From positions 1 to 36,727 of the forward strand of contig CACGMO010000020.1 in NCBI GenBank assembly GCA_902574225.1: a DNA stretch of 36,727 nt. The letters are read 5' to 3'. The position numbers were made by a program, and so were the translations under genes. Source of the stretch: an uncultured Alphaproteobacteria bacterium. Lineage in GTDB: Bacteria > Pseudomonadota > Alphaproteobacteria > Rhodobacterales > Rhodobacteraceae. This document shows, piece by piece, positions 24,017-35,473 of this stretch. Within the stretch, counting starts at the first letter, position 1, and every line of letters starts with the position of its first letter. The notes under the pieces were generated by a model. It was not told where the DNA came from and did no database searches. It saw nothing but the letters and a program-made list of their open reading frames with translations.

Positions 24017-25641
24017 TTTGGAATTGCTCCTTCCTTGATCAACTTCCAGTTAATTGAGTCTAGAAGAGCCTGAAAGCTAGCATCAAGAATATTTGCAGAA
24101 ACTCCAACAGTAGACCATCTTAGACCTTTCTCATCTTCACTATCAATTAGTACCCTCGTGACAGCCGAGGTTCCCCCAGAGGTAATCCTCACTTTAAAGT
24201 CTATCAGCCTTACACCATCAATTATATCTTGATACTGACCTAAGTCCTTGGATATAGCTTTGGACAAGGCATTAACCGGTCCCAAGTCATTCAATTCGTC
24301 ATCCATACTTTCTGATACGGAAAGGGTTTCTTTGTCACCAATTTTTAGAACAACTACTGCTTCAGATAATGTTTTTGTATTCCCTATAGTGTCTTTTCTA
24401 CGCTCAGTAGTAACTCGATATCTTTTTACCTCAAAAAAAACTGGCATTTGACCTAAAATTCTTCTGGCAAAAATTTCAAAAGATGCGTTAGCTGAATCAA
24501 AAGAATATCCCTCGCTTTCTTTATCTTTAATTTCTTTTAGCAGCATAGAAAGCTTTCCATTATCATCATCTGCGTTAATACCTGCTTGCCTAAGTTTCTC
24601 CTTCAAATTTGATAAACCAGCCTGATTAGATACAGGAATTATTCTTTCGTTTCCAACCAACTCTGGATCTATATGCTCATAAGTTTCAGTATTCTTTAAG
24701 ATCGCATTGGCATGCAAACCTGCTTTATGAGCAAATGCTGAGCTACCTACATAAGGAGCAAACCTATTCGGCACTCTGTTAAGTACATCGTCCATAATTC
24801 TTGATACTCTGGTTAATTCTTTTAGGCTACCGGGTGTCACTCCCGTAACGAATTTTTCTGAGAACTGAGGTTTTAACAAAAGAGTAGGAAGAAGAGAAAT
24901 TAGGTTTGCATTGCCGCATCTTTCACCAAGTCCATTGAGAGTACCCTGTATTTGTCTAACACCCGCTTGCACAGCCGCTAGTGAATTTGCAACAGCATTC
25001 TCCGTATCATTATGCGCATGAATACCAAGTTTTTTAACATCAACGCCCTCTTGACCCAAACTCTCAATTGTCTCTCTAACTTGGTCAGGCATACAGCCAC
25101 CGTTAGTATCACATAACACTACCCAATCGGCCCCAGAGGCCATCGCCTCTTTCACTATCGAAATCGCATATTTTTTGTTAGCAGCAAAACCATCAAAAAA
25201 ATGTTCTGCATCAAAATGGACCTCTTTACCCAAAGATTTTAAATATTTTATTGAAGATGAAATTAGCTCTACATTTTCATCTAGTGATATTCCCAATGCT
25301 TTTTTCACATGGAAGTCGTGGCTCTTCCCTACAAGACATACAACACGTGTTCCTGCAGAAACTACTTGAGCCAAGGTTTCATCATTCTCTACGGACCTTC
25401 CAAATCTTTTAGTCATTCCAAACGCTACTAATTTGGTTTTAGCAAATTCTTTTTTTGTATCGAAAAATTCACTATCTACAGGATTAGCACCAGGCCAACC
25501 GCCCTCAATGTAATCAATACCAATATTTTCTAATAATTGACTTATCCTGAGTTTATCATCGAGAGAGAATGTAACACCTTGGGTCTGTTGCCCATCCCTA
25601 AGTGTCGTATCATAAATATAAAGCCGCTCTTTTGTAGTCAT
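24013..25641 (-). CDS. cimA: CimA, (R)-citramalate synthase
   Basis: CimA condenses pyruvate and acetyl-CoA to citramalate, opening a threonine-independent route to 2-oxobutyrate and isoleucine. The 542 residues contain the HMGL-like TIM barrel with DTTLRDGQQTQG (11-22) and the metal-binding HAHND (208-212). A C-terminal LeuA-type allosteric domain follows (about 400-535). The segment IDYIEGGWPGANPVDSEFF, with GGWPG, separates CimA from 2-isopropylmalate synthase. ATG at 25641 overlaps the cysS stop (ATGA). Because protocatechuate cleavage yields pyruvate, carbon from that pathway could feed this enzyme, but that is only a metabolic remark. Confidence 0.93.
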   Translation of the reverse strand: MTTKERLYIYDTTLRDGQQTQGVTFSLDDKLRISQLLENIGIDYIEGGWPGANPVDSEFFDTKKEFAKTKLVAFGMTKRFGRSVENDETLAQVVSAGTRVVCLVGKSHDFHVKKALGISLDENVELISSSIKYLKSLGKEVHFDAEHFFDGFAANKKYAISIVKEAMASGADWVVLCDTNGGCMPDQVRETIESLGQEGVDVKKLGIHAHNDTENAVANSLAAVQAGVRQIQGTLNGLGERCGNANLISLLPTLLLKPQFSEKFVTGVTPGSLKELTRVSRIMDDVLNRVPNRFAPYVGSSAFAHKAGLHANAILKNTETYEHIDPELVGNERIIPVSNQAGLSNLKEKLRQAGINADDDNGKLSMLLKEIKDKESEGYSFDSANASFEIFARRILGQMPVFFEVKRYRVTTERRKDTIGNTKTLSEAVVVLKIGDKETLSVSESMDDELNDLGPVNALSKAISKDLGQYQDIIDGVRLIDFKVRITSGGTSAVTRVLIDSEDEKGLRWSTVGVSANILDASFQALLDSINWKLIKEGAIPN

Positions 25642-27005
25642 AATTTTTTAAGCTTTTTTATTTCAAGTTTTTGACCGGATTCCCAAGTAGTTTCCTGACC
25701 GCTATCTTTTATTATAATACCAGCTCTCAGCAAGTCTTCTCTTATTTCATCGGCCAACGAAAAGTTTTTTGCCATCCTCGCATTGTTTCTCTTTTCAACC
25801 AACTTATCAATCTTCTCATATATGTCTGGTGGTATCGAGACACCATCTTTTGTATCTTTCGAAGAAAATCCAAAAAACCAACAAGCATTGCTTAAATCGT
25901 CAAACTTTTCGTTATTAAATAGCTGATGCATTTCATAGATAGATTGCGGGGTATTGAGATCGTCAAGTAAAGCATTAAGAATTTGCATTGGAAGTACTGT
26001 TTGATTCTTAGGTTCAAATTTATTATTCCACTTTATTAGAGTCTTTTCAGCTTCTACGAGCCTTTCAAATTTCCAATCCAGAGGCTGTCGATAATGAGTA
26101 GCAAGCATATTAAATCTTATCGCAGGTCCTGAAAAATCTCTTTTGATTAGATCAAATACGGTTAAAAAATTGTTAAGTGATTTGGACATCTTTTCACCCT
26201 CGATCTTAAGAAACCCATTGTGGAGCCAAAAATTAGCGAATTTCTTCATATTATTTGAGCATGTACTTTGGGCAATTTCATTCTCATGATGAGGGAAAAT
26301 CAAATCGATGCCACCTCCATGAATGTCAAATTGATCTCCTAATATATCCTTGGCCATTGCCGAACATTCAATATGCCATCCCGGGCGTCCTCTTCCCCAA
26401 GGGCTTTCCCAACCCGGCTCTTCAAGATTAGACGGTTTCCACAAAACAAAATCCAATGGATTTTTCTTAGCATTTTCATTTTCTATTCTAACCCCTTCTT
26501 TAAGTTCACTTAAATTTTTGTTCGAAAGTCGTCCATAATCTGAAAAAGTTTCTACCTCGAAAAATACATGGCCATCTTCAGTAGGGTAGGCAAAAGACAA
26601 AGAAATAAGTTTAGAAATCATGTCTATCATCTCAGAGACATACTCTGTGGCTCGAGGTTCATGATTGGGTCTAAGCGCTCCCAAAAAGTCCATGTCTTTG
26701 TGAAACTGCTCTATCGTTACTTCTGTTACTTTCTCAATGTTGACGCCTCTTTCTAAAGCCTTAGCATTTATTTTGTCGTCAATGTCAGTAATATTTCTAA
26801 CATAAGTAACATTATGCTCTTTGTACAGATATCGAAGAAGTCGGAACAATATGTCGAATACTAAAACTGGTCGAGCATTACCTATATGAGCCCGGTCATA
26901 AACTGTAGGACCACACACATACATTCGAACATTTTTTTTATCTAGGGGCTTGAAAGCTTCTTTTGTCCTTGAATAGGAATTATATAAAAAAAGAGGTGTT
27001 TTCAT
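25638..27005 (-). CDS. cysS: Cysteinyl-tRNA synthetase
   Basis: This class I aminoacyl-tRNA synthetase charges tRNA-Cys. The 455 residues show the HIGH-type motif AHIGN (39-43) and KMSKS (272-276). Zinc ligands are C31 (YVCGPTVYD), C214 (HIECS) and the PHHENE histidine/glutamate pair near 239-243. The C-terminal anticodon-binding domain is complete and slightly short. It is the first gene of the overlapping minus-strand run cysS-cimA-NDUFAF6-like-alkA-esterase. It is divergent from mlaA with about 115 bp between them. Confidence 0.97.
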   Translation of the reverse strand: MKTPLFLYNSYSRTKEAFKPLDKKNVRMYVCGPTVYDRAHIGNARPVLVFDILFRLLRYLYKEHNVTYVRNITDIDDKINAKALERGVNIEKVTEVTIEQFHKDMDFLGALRPNHEPRATEYVSEMIDMISKLISLSFAYPTEDGHVFFEVETFSDYGRLSNKNLSELKEGVRIENENAKKNPLDFVLWKPSNLEEPGWESPWGRGRPGWHIECSAMAKDILGDQFDIHGGGIDLIFPHHENEIAQSTCSNNMKKFANFWLHNGFLKIEGEKMSKSLNNFLTVFDLIKRDFSGPAIRFNMLATHYRQPLDWKFERLVEAEKTLIKWNNKFEPKNQTVLPMQILNALLDDLNTPQSIYEMHQLFNNEKFDDLSNACWFFGFSSKDTKDGVSIPPDIYEKIDKLVEKRNNARMAKNFSLADEIREDLLRAGIIIKDSGQETTWESGQKLEIKKLKKL

Positions 27006-27119
27006 ATTTGCTTCGATAATATAAAAAAAAACTTATAGAGTATTCATAACTAATGATTCTGTGTAGTAAAGCTATTTTCTTTTTTGATCGGTATTGAACA
27101 GTATGTTGGACAAAAAATC

Positions 27120-27851
27120 ATGCGATTAATTTTATGCATAATAGTATTTTTAGCAGGGATGCTTTTAAATTCGGCAATTTTTGCACAAGGTTTTTTTGAC
27201 CAAGAACCATATGACCCAATCGAGAATATTAATCGAAAAACCCATGAATTCAATAAAGGACTTGACAGATACGCCATAAGACCCTCTTCAAACGTATACG
27301 GAACATATGTCCCGAAATTAATACGCATACCAATATCAAACTTTCGTGGAAATTTAAACGAACCGAAGAGGTTTATAAATCACGTTTTTCAAAGAGATTT
27401 CAGTAGTGCAGGAACTGATCTAAGCAGATTTATTATCAATTCTACGCTAGGAATTGGTGGGTTAATCGATGTTGCGTCTATGTGGGATATTTACCCAAGA
27501 TCTACAGGTTTTGATGAAACTTTTAGGTCATTCAATATACCTCAAGGCGCTTATGTAGAATTGCCACTCTTTGGACCGAACTCCGCTAGAGGGTCATTTG
27601 GATTGATAACAGATTATGTACTCAATCCCGCAAAGCCAATTACAGCAGGCATCGATGGTGTATTCATGCTGGGTGTGGAAGTAGCAAATGTTTTTCAGAG
27701 AAGATACGAGTTTGCTCCCATGATAGATGCTACATTATATAGCTCTGCGGATAGCTACTCAGCTGCCAGAAATATTTTTCTTCAAACTAAAAACGAGTTT
27801 GACATCGATAATGATGAGGCAGATGTTTTTGACCCATATAATGACGATTAA
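27120..27851 (+). CDS. mlaA: MlaA/VacJ family outer-membrane lipid asymmetry protein
   Basis: MlaA removes phospholipids from the outer leaflet of the outer membrane and passes them to MlaC. The 243-residue protein contains the family landmarks YDPIENINRKTHEFNKGLDR, NEPKRFINHVFQ and PRSTGFDETF. An ELPLFGPNSARGSFGL segment follows. ATG at 27120 gives a clean signal peptide ending AIFAQ; the 12 upstream codons are not needed. There is no lipobox cysteine, so unlike E. coli MlaA it appears not to be a lipoprotein. No other mla genes are adjacent. It converges on cbbX with one base between the stop codons. Confidence 0.92.
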   Translation: MRLILCIIVFLAGMLLNSAIFAQGFFDQEPYDPIENINRKTHEFNKGLDRYAIRPSSNVYGTYVPKLIRIPISNFRGNLNEPKRFINHVFQRDFSSAGTDLSRFIINSTLGIGGLIDVASMWDIYPRSTGFDETFRSFNIPQGAYVELPLFGPNSARGSFGLITDYVLNPAKPITAGIDGVFMLGVEVANVFQRRYEFAPMIDATLYSSADSYSAARNIFLQTKNEFDIDNDEADVFDPYNDD

Positions 27852-27852
27852 C

Positions 27853-28767
27853 TTATTTATCTATGCCGCCCGAAAACACTCTACTTTGCCTAATGTCAAT
27901 ATCTTCGATTTGACTTAGAAAGCTGGCACCAATTGGCCCCTCTGAGTTATTGAATACTCTATTTGCCTGACGAAGTCTCGCACGGTCAATAGCATTGCGA
28001 ATAGAGCGAGCATTGGCAAAGTGCGGCTGTTTTTTTCGAATTTTTATGTATTCGGCCATAGCTTTTTTGCTCTCTTCATTAAAATGGTAGTTCATACTTG
28101 CAACCATAACTTCAGCAATCTCTAGTAGTTCATTATTTGAATAATCGGGAAAGTCTATATGGTGGGCAATACGTGATCTAAATCCAGGGTTGCTTTCAAA
28201 AAACTTATCCATTTTATCCTTATAGCCTGCTAAAATGACAACTAAGTCATCCCTATTATTTTCCATCACTTGTAATAATATCTCTATAGCTTCTTGGCCA
28301 TAATCTCTCTCGTTTTCAGGCCTATATAAATAGTAGGCTTCATCGATAAATAAAACCCCTCCCATGGCTTTCTTGAGAACTTCTTTGGTCTTTGGAGCCG
28401 TATGTCCGATATATTGCCCTACAAGATCATCTCTTGTTACGGTTACCAAGTGTCCTTTTCTAACGTAACCCAGACGGAAAAGAAGATTAGCCATCTTGAG
28501 TGCGACTGTAGTTTTACCAGTACCTGGATTCCCAGAAAAACTCATATGTAAAGTTGGCGACTCATTAACTAAGCCTAGCTTTTCTCTAGCCTTATCGACC
28601 AAAAGCAATGAAGCGGTCTCTTTGATGCGTGTTTTGACTGGCGTGAGACCAATTAAGCTATTATCGAGTTCTGCAAGAATATCAGCAACCCCACTTGCCT
28701 GGAAGTCTTCCTTTAAATTTACCTCGGTAACGATCTCACTCTCTTTTTCCTGTCCTTCATTTTCCAT
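27853..28767 (-). CDS. cbbX: CbbX, red-type RuBisCO activase
   Basis: CbbX is the AAA+ ATPase that reactivates inhibited red-type RuBisCO by pulling on the C-terminal tail of CbbL. Its 304 residues include Walker A GNPGTGKT (79-86) and Walker B GVLFIDEA (137-144). A conserved [17 protein letters not shown] segment follows, and an [15 protein letters not shown] sensor-2 helix lies near the C-terminus. It is the last gene of the CBB operon, nine bases after cbbS. Its presence agrees with the red (form IC) nature of CbbLS. Confidence 0.97.
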   Translation of the reverse strand: MENEGQEKESEIVTEVNLKEDFQASGVADILAELDNSLIGLTPVKTRIKETASLLLVDKAREKLGLVNESPTLHMSFSGNPGTGKTTVALKMANLLFRLGYVRKGHLVTVTRDDLVGQYIGHTAPKTKEVLKKAMGGVLFIDEAYYLYRPENERDYGQEAIEILLQVMENNRDDLVVILAGYKDKMDKFFESNPGFRSRIAHHIDFPDYSNNELLEIAEVMVASMNYHFNEESKKAMAEYIKIRKKQPHFANARSIRNAIDRARLRQANRVFNNSEGPIGASFLSQIEDIDIRQSRVFSGGIDK

Positions 28768-28776
28768 AAGGTAGTC

Positions 28777-29196
28777 CTATTTATATCTTGAGCCCTGAGG
28801 TTTATCGCTAGAATAAGGTGTTATAGAGTATTGAATATTTCTTCCTTTTACCTCAGTTCTACTCAATTTAAACCCAGGTTCCTCAGAAGGTCTATTAACA
28901 ATAAATGACAGCCTGATCGACTCCCAGCCTGGAGATGAGTCAAACGCAATAATTCTTATATAGTAAGAACCATAAACCTTTCGGCATTCATTTAACTCGT
29001 AAACGACGGCTGCCGCATCCGGATTATCAAACATTGGATGTCCCCACATCTCCCAATAGGTATTTCTAGGATGTGGATCGTCAGTATATTCGATACTTAC
29101 TGCCCAGCCGTTATCTATACAATATTGTACTTGTTCATGAATTTGCTGATCAGTAAAATCGGGTAAAAATGAAAATGTGCCTTGTGTAACTCTCAT
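28777..29196 (-). CDS. cbbS: RuBisCO small subunit, form IC (red type)
   Basis: This is the small subunit of the L8S8 enzyme. It has 139 residues, the length typical of red-type small subunits with a C-terminal beta-hairpin extension (after RPSEEPGFKLSR). Landmarks are QGTFSFLPDFTDQQI at the start, the WGHPMFD loop and the YYIRIIAFDS strand. ATG at 29196 has AAGGAG seven bases upstream and lies 11 bases after the cbbL stop. Confidence 0.97.
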   Translation of the reverse strand: MRVTQGTFSFLPDFTDQQIHEQVQYCIDNGWAVSIEYTDDPHPRNTYWEMWGHPMFDNPDAAAVVYELNECRKVYGSYYIRIIAFDSSPGWESIRLSFIVNRPSEEPGFKLSRTEVKGRNIQYSITPYSSDKPQGSRYK

Positions 29197-29207
29197 TATT
29201 TTTCTCC

Positions 29208-31740
<2,533 letters not shown>

Positions 31741-31773
31741 TTTTCTTCCCTATTTTTTAATATTTTTTGCTTT

Positions 31774-32649
31774 TCATATTGCTCGTTTTGCTTGATTTAC
31801 CAATCTACCTATTAAGGGTGTTAGTATTAATTGCATTGCTAAATCTAATTTACCTCCTGGTATTACTATTGAATTGGCTCTACTCATCCAACTATCATGA
31901 ATCATCGATACAAGATAAGGAAAATCAATTCCGTGAGGGTCCTTAAAACGGATAACAACCAAGCTTTCGTCGGCAGTTGGTATCCACCTAGCTACTAATG
32001 GATTGGATGTATCTACTACCGGTACCCTCTGAAAATTAATATCTGTCTCTGTAAACTGAGGGCAAATACAATGAACATAAGCATGCATCCTTCTCAATAT
32101 TGTGTCTGTCACAGCTTCGGTACTGTAGCCTCTGGAATCTGTATCTCTATGAATTTTTTGTATCCACTCGAGGTTAATAACAGGAACAACACCAATTTTT
32201 AAATCTGCATACCTTGCCAAATTGATTTCTTCATTCACTACTGCCCCATGCAAACCCTCATAGAACAATAGATCTGATGGTTCTTCAAACTTTTTCCATT
32301 TTGTAAAATTCCCTGATTTAGCTCCATACAAATTTTCTTCATTTGAATTGTGAATATAATGTCGATACCGGCACGTACCTTTTTCGCTGTAATTTCTGAA
32401 ACAATCCTCTAATTCTGGCAGCAAATTGGCATCGAAGGAGAAATGGGAAAAGGTAGCATCGCCTGCCGCATGTCTTTTCTCTAACTCTTTTTTCATTTCC
32501 TTTCTATTATATCTATGAAATGCATCGCCTTCTAATGTTACGGCCTTTACGCTTTCTCTTCTGAAAATTTGTTGAAAAGTATGTTTTACTGTAGACGTAC
32601 CTGCCCCAGAAGAGCCTGTGACTGATATTATTGGGTGTTTTATACTCAT
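31774..32649 (-). CDS. cbbP: Phosphoribulokinase (CbbP)
   Basis: CbbP makes ribulose-1,5-bisphosphate from ribulose-5-phosphate and ATP, the step specific to the CBB cycle. The 291-residue protein is the octameric proteobacterial type. It has the P-loop GSSGAGTST (12-20), EGDAFHRYNRKEM with the base/substrate residues, and the LLFYEGLHGAV Walker-B-like strand. It lies six bases after cbbF. No regulatory cysteine pair of the plant type is expected or seen. Confidence 0.96.
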   Translation of the reverse strand: MSIKHPIISVTGSSGAGTSTVKHTFQQIFRRESVKAVTLEGDAFHRYNRKEMKKELEKRHAAGDATFSHFSFDANLLPELEDCFRNYSEKGTCRYRHYIHNSNEENLYGAKSGNFTKWKKFEEPSDLLFYEGLHGAVVNEEINLARYADLKIGVVPVINLEWIQKIHRDTDSRGYSTEAVTDTILRRMHAYVHCICPQFTETDINFQRVPVVDTSNPLVARWIPTADESLVVIRFKDPHGIDFPYLVSMIHDSWMSRANSIVIPGGKLDLAMQLILTPLIGRLVNQAKRAI

Positions 32650-32655
32650 TTATTG

Positions 32656-33657
32656 CTACCTATTAAACAGTCCTCGAGTTCTAAAAAGAGGTGCATGGGC
32701 ACTGTTAGGATCTTCATAAAACTTTTTTATAGTTTCAACTTCTTCTTTAGATCCAAACACAAAGGGGGTTCTTTGATGTAAATTTTCTGCGGTTAATCCA
32801 ACTATTGGCTCTATTCCATTTGTTGCTAACCCAAATGCTTGTTCAATCAAGTACGCTATTGGGCCGCACTCGTATATTTTCCTTAATCGCCCTTCTGCGT
32901 AGCCTTCCCTATCATCGCCTGGATAGAGGAACACGCCTCCTCTTTCTAATATTCTATGGGTCTCAGCAACCAAGGAAGCTACCCATCTTGTATTATAATT
33001 TTTTTTTCGAGGACCAATGGCACCATCTATCAACTCTTCTATATAACTTCTTACAGGTGTGGGCCAATATCTGGAGTTTGAACTATTAATAGCGTACTCT
33101 TGAGTTTGTTCAGGGATCTTCAGGTCTGATTTTACGGAAACAAATTTATTATCTTCTACATTAAGCAAAAACTTAACAATACCATTACCAACCGTAAAAA
33201 CCAATAATGTCTGGGGCCCATAAATAAAATACCCGCTAGCTAGATATTTCCCTAACTGAAAGAAATCATCTTGGGGACGGCTTTTATTCTTCACTTTCTT
33301 GATAGAAAAAATTGTTCCAATTGAAACATTACAGTCAATGTTGGAGGATCCGTCTAGTGGGTCGATAGCTACTCCTAAATCATCGTTATTATTAAGCATT
33401 TCTATGGCTTCACGTTCTTCGGACACATAAAAGCCTACTCCAGCAGCCTCTAATGAACTGCAAAAAATATCATCAGCAATTACATCAAGCTGTTTTTGAC
33501 TATCTCCATCAGAGTTTAAGCCAACTGAAAGTCTATGACCTCCCCCAGTGTCACTTAATGATATTTCTTTATTGAGACGAATAGCACCGTAGCATAGAGC
33601 TGTAAGAATTTTTTCAACCCTCGTATCATTAACGAAATCTTTTAAATCTATAATCAC
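32656..33657 (-). CDS. cbbF: Fructose-1,6-bisphosphatase, class I (CbbF)
   Basis: This enzyme hydrolyses fructose-1,6-bisphosphate (and often sedoheptulose-1,7-bisphosphate) in the CBB cycle. It has 333 residues. The metal-binding signature AIDPLDGSSNID lies at 97-108, and the GGVFLYPGDDREGYAEGRLR segment near 245 is characteristic of class I enzymes. The start is GTG at 33657 with GTGGA upstream. It is the first enzyme gene of the operon, followed by cbbP after six bases. No transketolase or phosphatase cbbT/cbbZ intervenes. Confidence 0.95.
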   Translation of the reverse strand: MIIDLKDFVNDTRVEKILTALCYGAIRLNKEISLSDTGGGHRLSVGLNSDGDSQKQLDVIADDIFCSSLEAAGVGFYVSEEREAIEMLNNNDDLGVAIDPLDGSSNIDCNVSIGTIFSIKKVKNKSRPQDDFFQLGKYLASGYFIYGPQTLLVFTVGNGIVKFLLNVEDNKFVSVKSDLKIPEQTQEYAINSSNSRYWPTPVRSYIEELIDGAIGPRKKNYNTRWVASLVAETHRILERGGVFLYPGDDREGYAEGRLRKIYECGPIAYLIEQAFGLATNGIEPIVGLTAENLHQRTPFVFGSKEEVETIKKFYEDPNSAHAPLFRTRGLFNR

Positions 33658-33687
33658 TTTTATCCACTTTCAATTTTTATTAAATCC

Positions 33688-33993
33688 TTACGAGTTTTCA
33701 GCCTCCTCCATTGCAGCCCTCGCTAGTTCTTCTTCATACCTCTTTTTATTTACATAACTTCTCACCTTTAAGTAGAAAAGCAAAAGTAATATTGCACCAA
33801 TAGTTATTCCGATGTACCTATGCCAACCCGCCGAAAAATTATTCGTCGGTGCAAAAAATATTAGCACAATGTAAACCAACCCGAAGGGAGCAAAATAAGC
33901 GAATATAGAACGTTCTATATTAATAAAGGGCCTGATAAAAAGGGTCACTACCAAGGCAACCAAAGCGTATCCAAGTAATGCGTAAATAGTCAG
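33688..33993 (-). CDS. Small two-helix membrane protein at the head of the CBB operon
   Basis: This is an unrecognised membrane protein of about 101 residues with two or three hydrophobic segments (LLTIYALLGYALVALVVTLFI, IFAYFAPFGLVYIVLIFF, YIGITIGAILLLLFYLKV) and a charged C-terminal tail rich in Glu and Arg. No ATG opens the frame. A TTG at 33963 has no ribosome binding site. A CTG at 33991-33993 is preceded by GGAGGT (33999-34004) at five-base spacing and restores a full first helix. I therefore prefer CTG. It precedes cbbF by 30 bases and probably shares its promoter. Its role in CO2 fixation is unknown. Confidence 0.6.
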   Translation of the reverse strand: MTIYALLGYALVALVVTLFIRPFINIERSIFAYFAPFGLVYIVLIFFAPTNNFSAGWHRYIGITIGAILLLLFYLKVRSYVNKKRYEEELARAAMEEAENS

Positions 33994-34013
33994 TAGAGAC
34001 CTCCATTGTAATA

Positions 34014-34098
34014 ATATTGTTTACAACAATGTCCCCCTTTATTGGTTGTAGAAAAATACTGTTAGCTTTTCAACATATAATTTAAGAGATATTGTTTA
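34014..34098. promoter_or_regulatory. Divergent regulatory region between the CBB operon and the cyclase gene
   Basis: The gap between the two divergent transcription units contains a perfect inverted repeat, ATTGTT-TAC-AACAAT (34016-34030). It also contains two direct copies of ATATTGTTTA (34014-34023 and 34089-34098) 75 bp apart. The first 10-mer overlaps the palindrome. The arrangement could be paired operator half-sites for a regulator acting on both units. The regulator itself is not identified, and no cbbR is adjacent. Confidence 0.4.
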
Positions 34099-34138
34099 TC
34101 GATATCACTTATCAATGATTTTCTGTATTATAAAAACT

Positions 34139-35464
34139 ATGGCCGAAGAATATATATCAAAATATACTGAATCAGGTGGACTCACCATTGCCTACCAGAT
34201 TTGGGGCGACGCTGAAGATACTCTTATGTATGTTCCAGGCACAATTTCTCATTTAGAGGCAGCGCTTGAAGACAAGGAGTACCTTGCTTGGATAAGAGGA
34301 TTAAGTAATTACTTCAGGGTCATAATATTTGATAAACGGGGGCAAGGGCTATCAGATAGAGACGCTACAGCACCTAATTTAGAGGAAAGAATGGATGATA
34401 TTTCATCTATTGTTGAAACCGAAAAACTAGAAGAATTTTTTCTTTTAGGACTATCCGAAGGTGCATCAATCTCGTTAATATATGCAGCAACTTATCCCCA
34501 AAAAGTTAAATCTGTAGCAGTTTTTGGTGGAGCAGCTCGATTTACTAGGTCAGATGATTATCCATTTATGCCAGAGGCTGACACAATTAAGGAAAACCTT
34601 TTAACTAATTGGGGCACTGGAAGCTCAGGATACATATTTTGTCCTCAAAAAATGCCCGACAAAAAATTAGACTTTGCAAAATTGGAACGGATGGTCTGCA
34701 ATCCAAAGACCCTCGAAAGCATTCTAGAATTACTTACTAGAATAGATATACGTGCTAGCTTGCCCAATATAAATTTGCCAGTTTTAGTATTACATTCTAG
34801 AGATGACGTTGCCGTCTTTAAATTGAATGGAAGATATTTAGCAGATAATATTAATGGTTCAAAATATATTGAGTATCCAAGTGGGGGACACCTGCCCTGG
34901 CACGATGAACGAGAAAACATTGTAAAGGACTTGGTCACATTTTTCTCCGCGACAGGTGACGGCATCAAATCGGCTGATAGAAATTTGGCAACGATTTTAT
35001 TTACTGATATTGAGGACTCCACAAAACAAATGACTGAGATGGGTGACAAGCAATGGTCAGAAAAAATGAATAAGCATGATGAAATAATGAGAAATACCAT
35101 TGAGAGTTTTAATGGGAAGTTAGTAAAAAATACAGGTGACGGTGTGCTAGCAGTTTTTGATGGGCCAGCGAGATCAATCGAAAGTGCAATCTCTAGTATA
35201 GTGAAATTGAATGAAATTGATTTGAGAATTAGATGTAGCTTGCATGTTGGTGAAGTGATATGGAGAAATGATGACATAACGGGAATAGCAGTAAATATTG
35301 CGGCTAGAGCATTAGAAAAATGCCAGAGCAATGAAGTTATCATTACAAAAAATTTAAAGGATCTTCTAGGTCGAACAAAATTTTCTGTTATATCAATGGG
35401 AGACTTTACACTTAAAGGTCTTGAGGATAATTGGGAATTATTCAAAGTCGAAAACAGTGAATAA
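34139..35464 (+). CDS. Alpha/beta-hydrolase fused to a class III nucleotide cyclase
   Basis: This is a 441-residue two-domain protein. Residues 1-270 form an alpha/beta hydrolase with nucleophile S106 in GLSEG, H251 in GGHLPWH, and an acid residue near D223. Residues 280-440 are a class III adenylyl/guanylyl cyclase homology domain with metal aspartates D290 (LFTDIEDST) and D334 (NTGDGVLAVF) and transition-state residues N386/R390 (AVNIAAR), all conserved. No membrane segment or signal is visible, so it is cytosolic. It presumably makes cAMP in response to a ligand of the hydrolase domain. The first in-frame ATG (34115) adds eight unconvincing residues. It is followed after nine bases by a cyclic-nucleotide-binding gene. 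Confidence 0.9.
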   Translation: MAEEYISKYTESGGLTIAYQIWGDAEDTLMYVPGTISHLEAALEDKEYLAWIRGLSNYFRVIIFDKRGQGLSDRDATAPNLEERMDDISSIVETEKLEEFFLLGLSEGASISLIYAATYPQKVKSVAVFGGAARFTRSDDYPFMPEADTIKENLLTNWGTGSSGYIFCPQKMPDKKLDFAKLERMVCNPKTLESILELLTRIDIRASLPNINLPVLVLHSRDDVAVFKLNGRYLADNINGSKYIEYPSGGHLPWHDERENIVKDLVTFFSATGDGIKSADRNLATILFTDIEDSTKQMTEMGDKQWSEKMNKHDEIMRNTIESFNGKLVKNTGDGVLAVFDGPARSIESAISSIVKLNEIDLRIRCSLHVGEVIWRNDDITGIAVNIAARALEKCQSNEVIITKNLKDLLGRTKFSVISMGDFTLKGLEDNWELFKVENSE

Positions 35465-35473
35465 GGAGAAAAT

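Noticed and set aside
34645-35445. 266-codon minus-strand open frame
   Set aside because: Lies wholly antisense to the conserved cyclase domain; composition is typical of a shadow frame.
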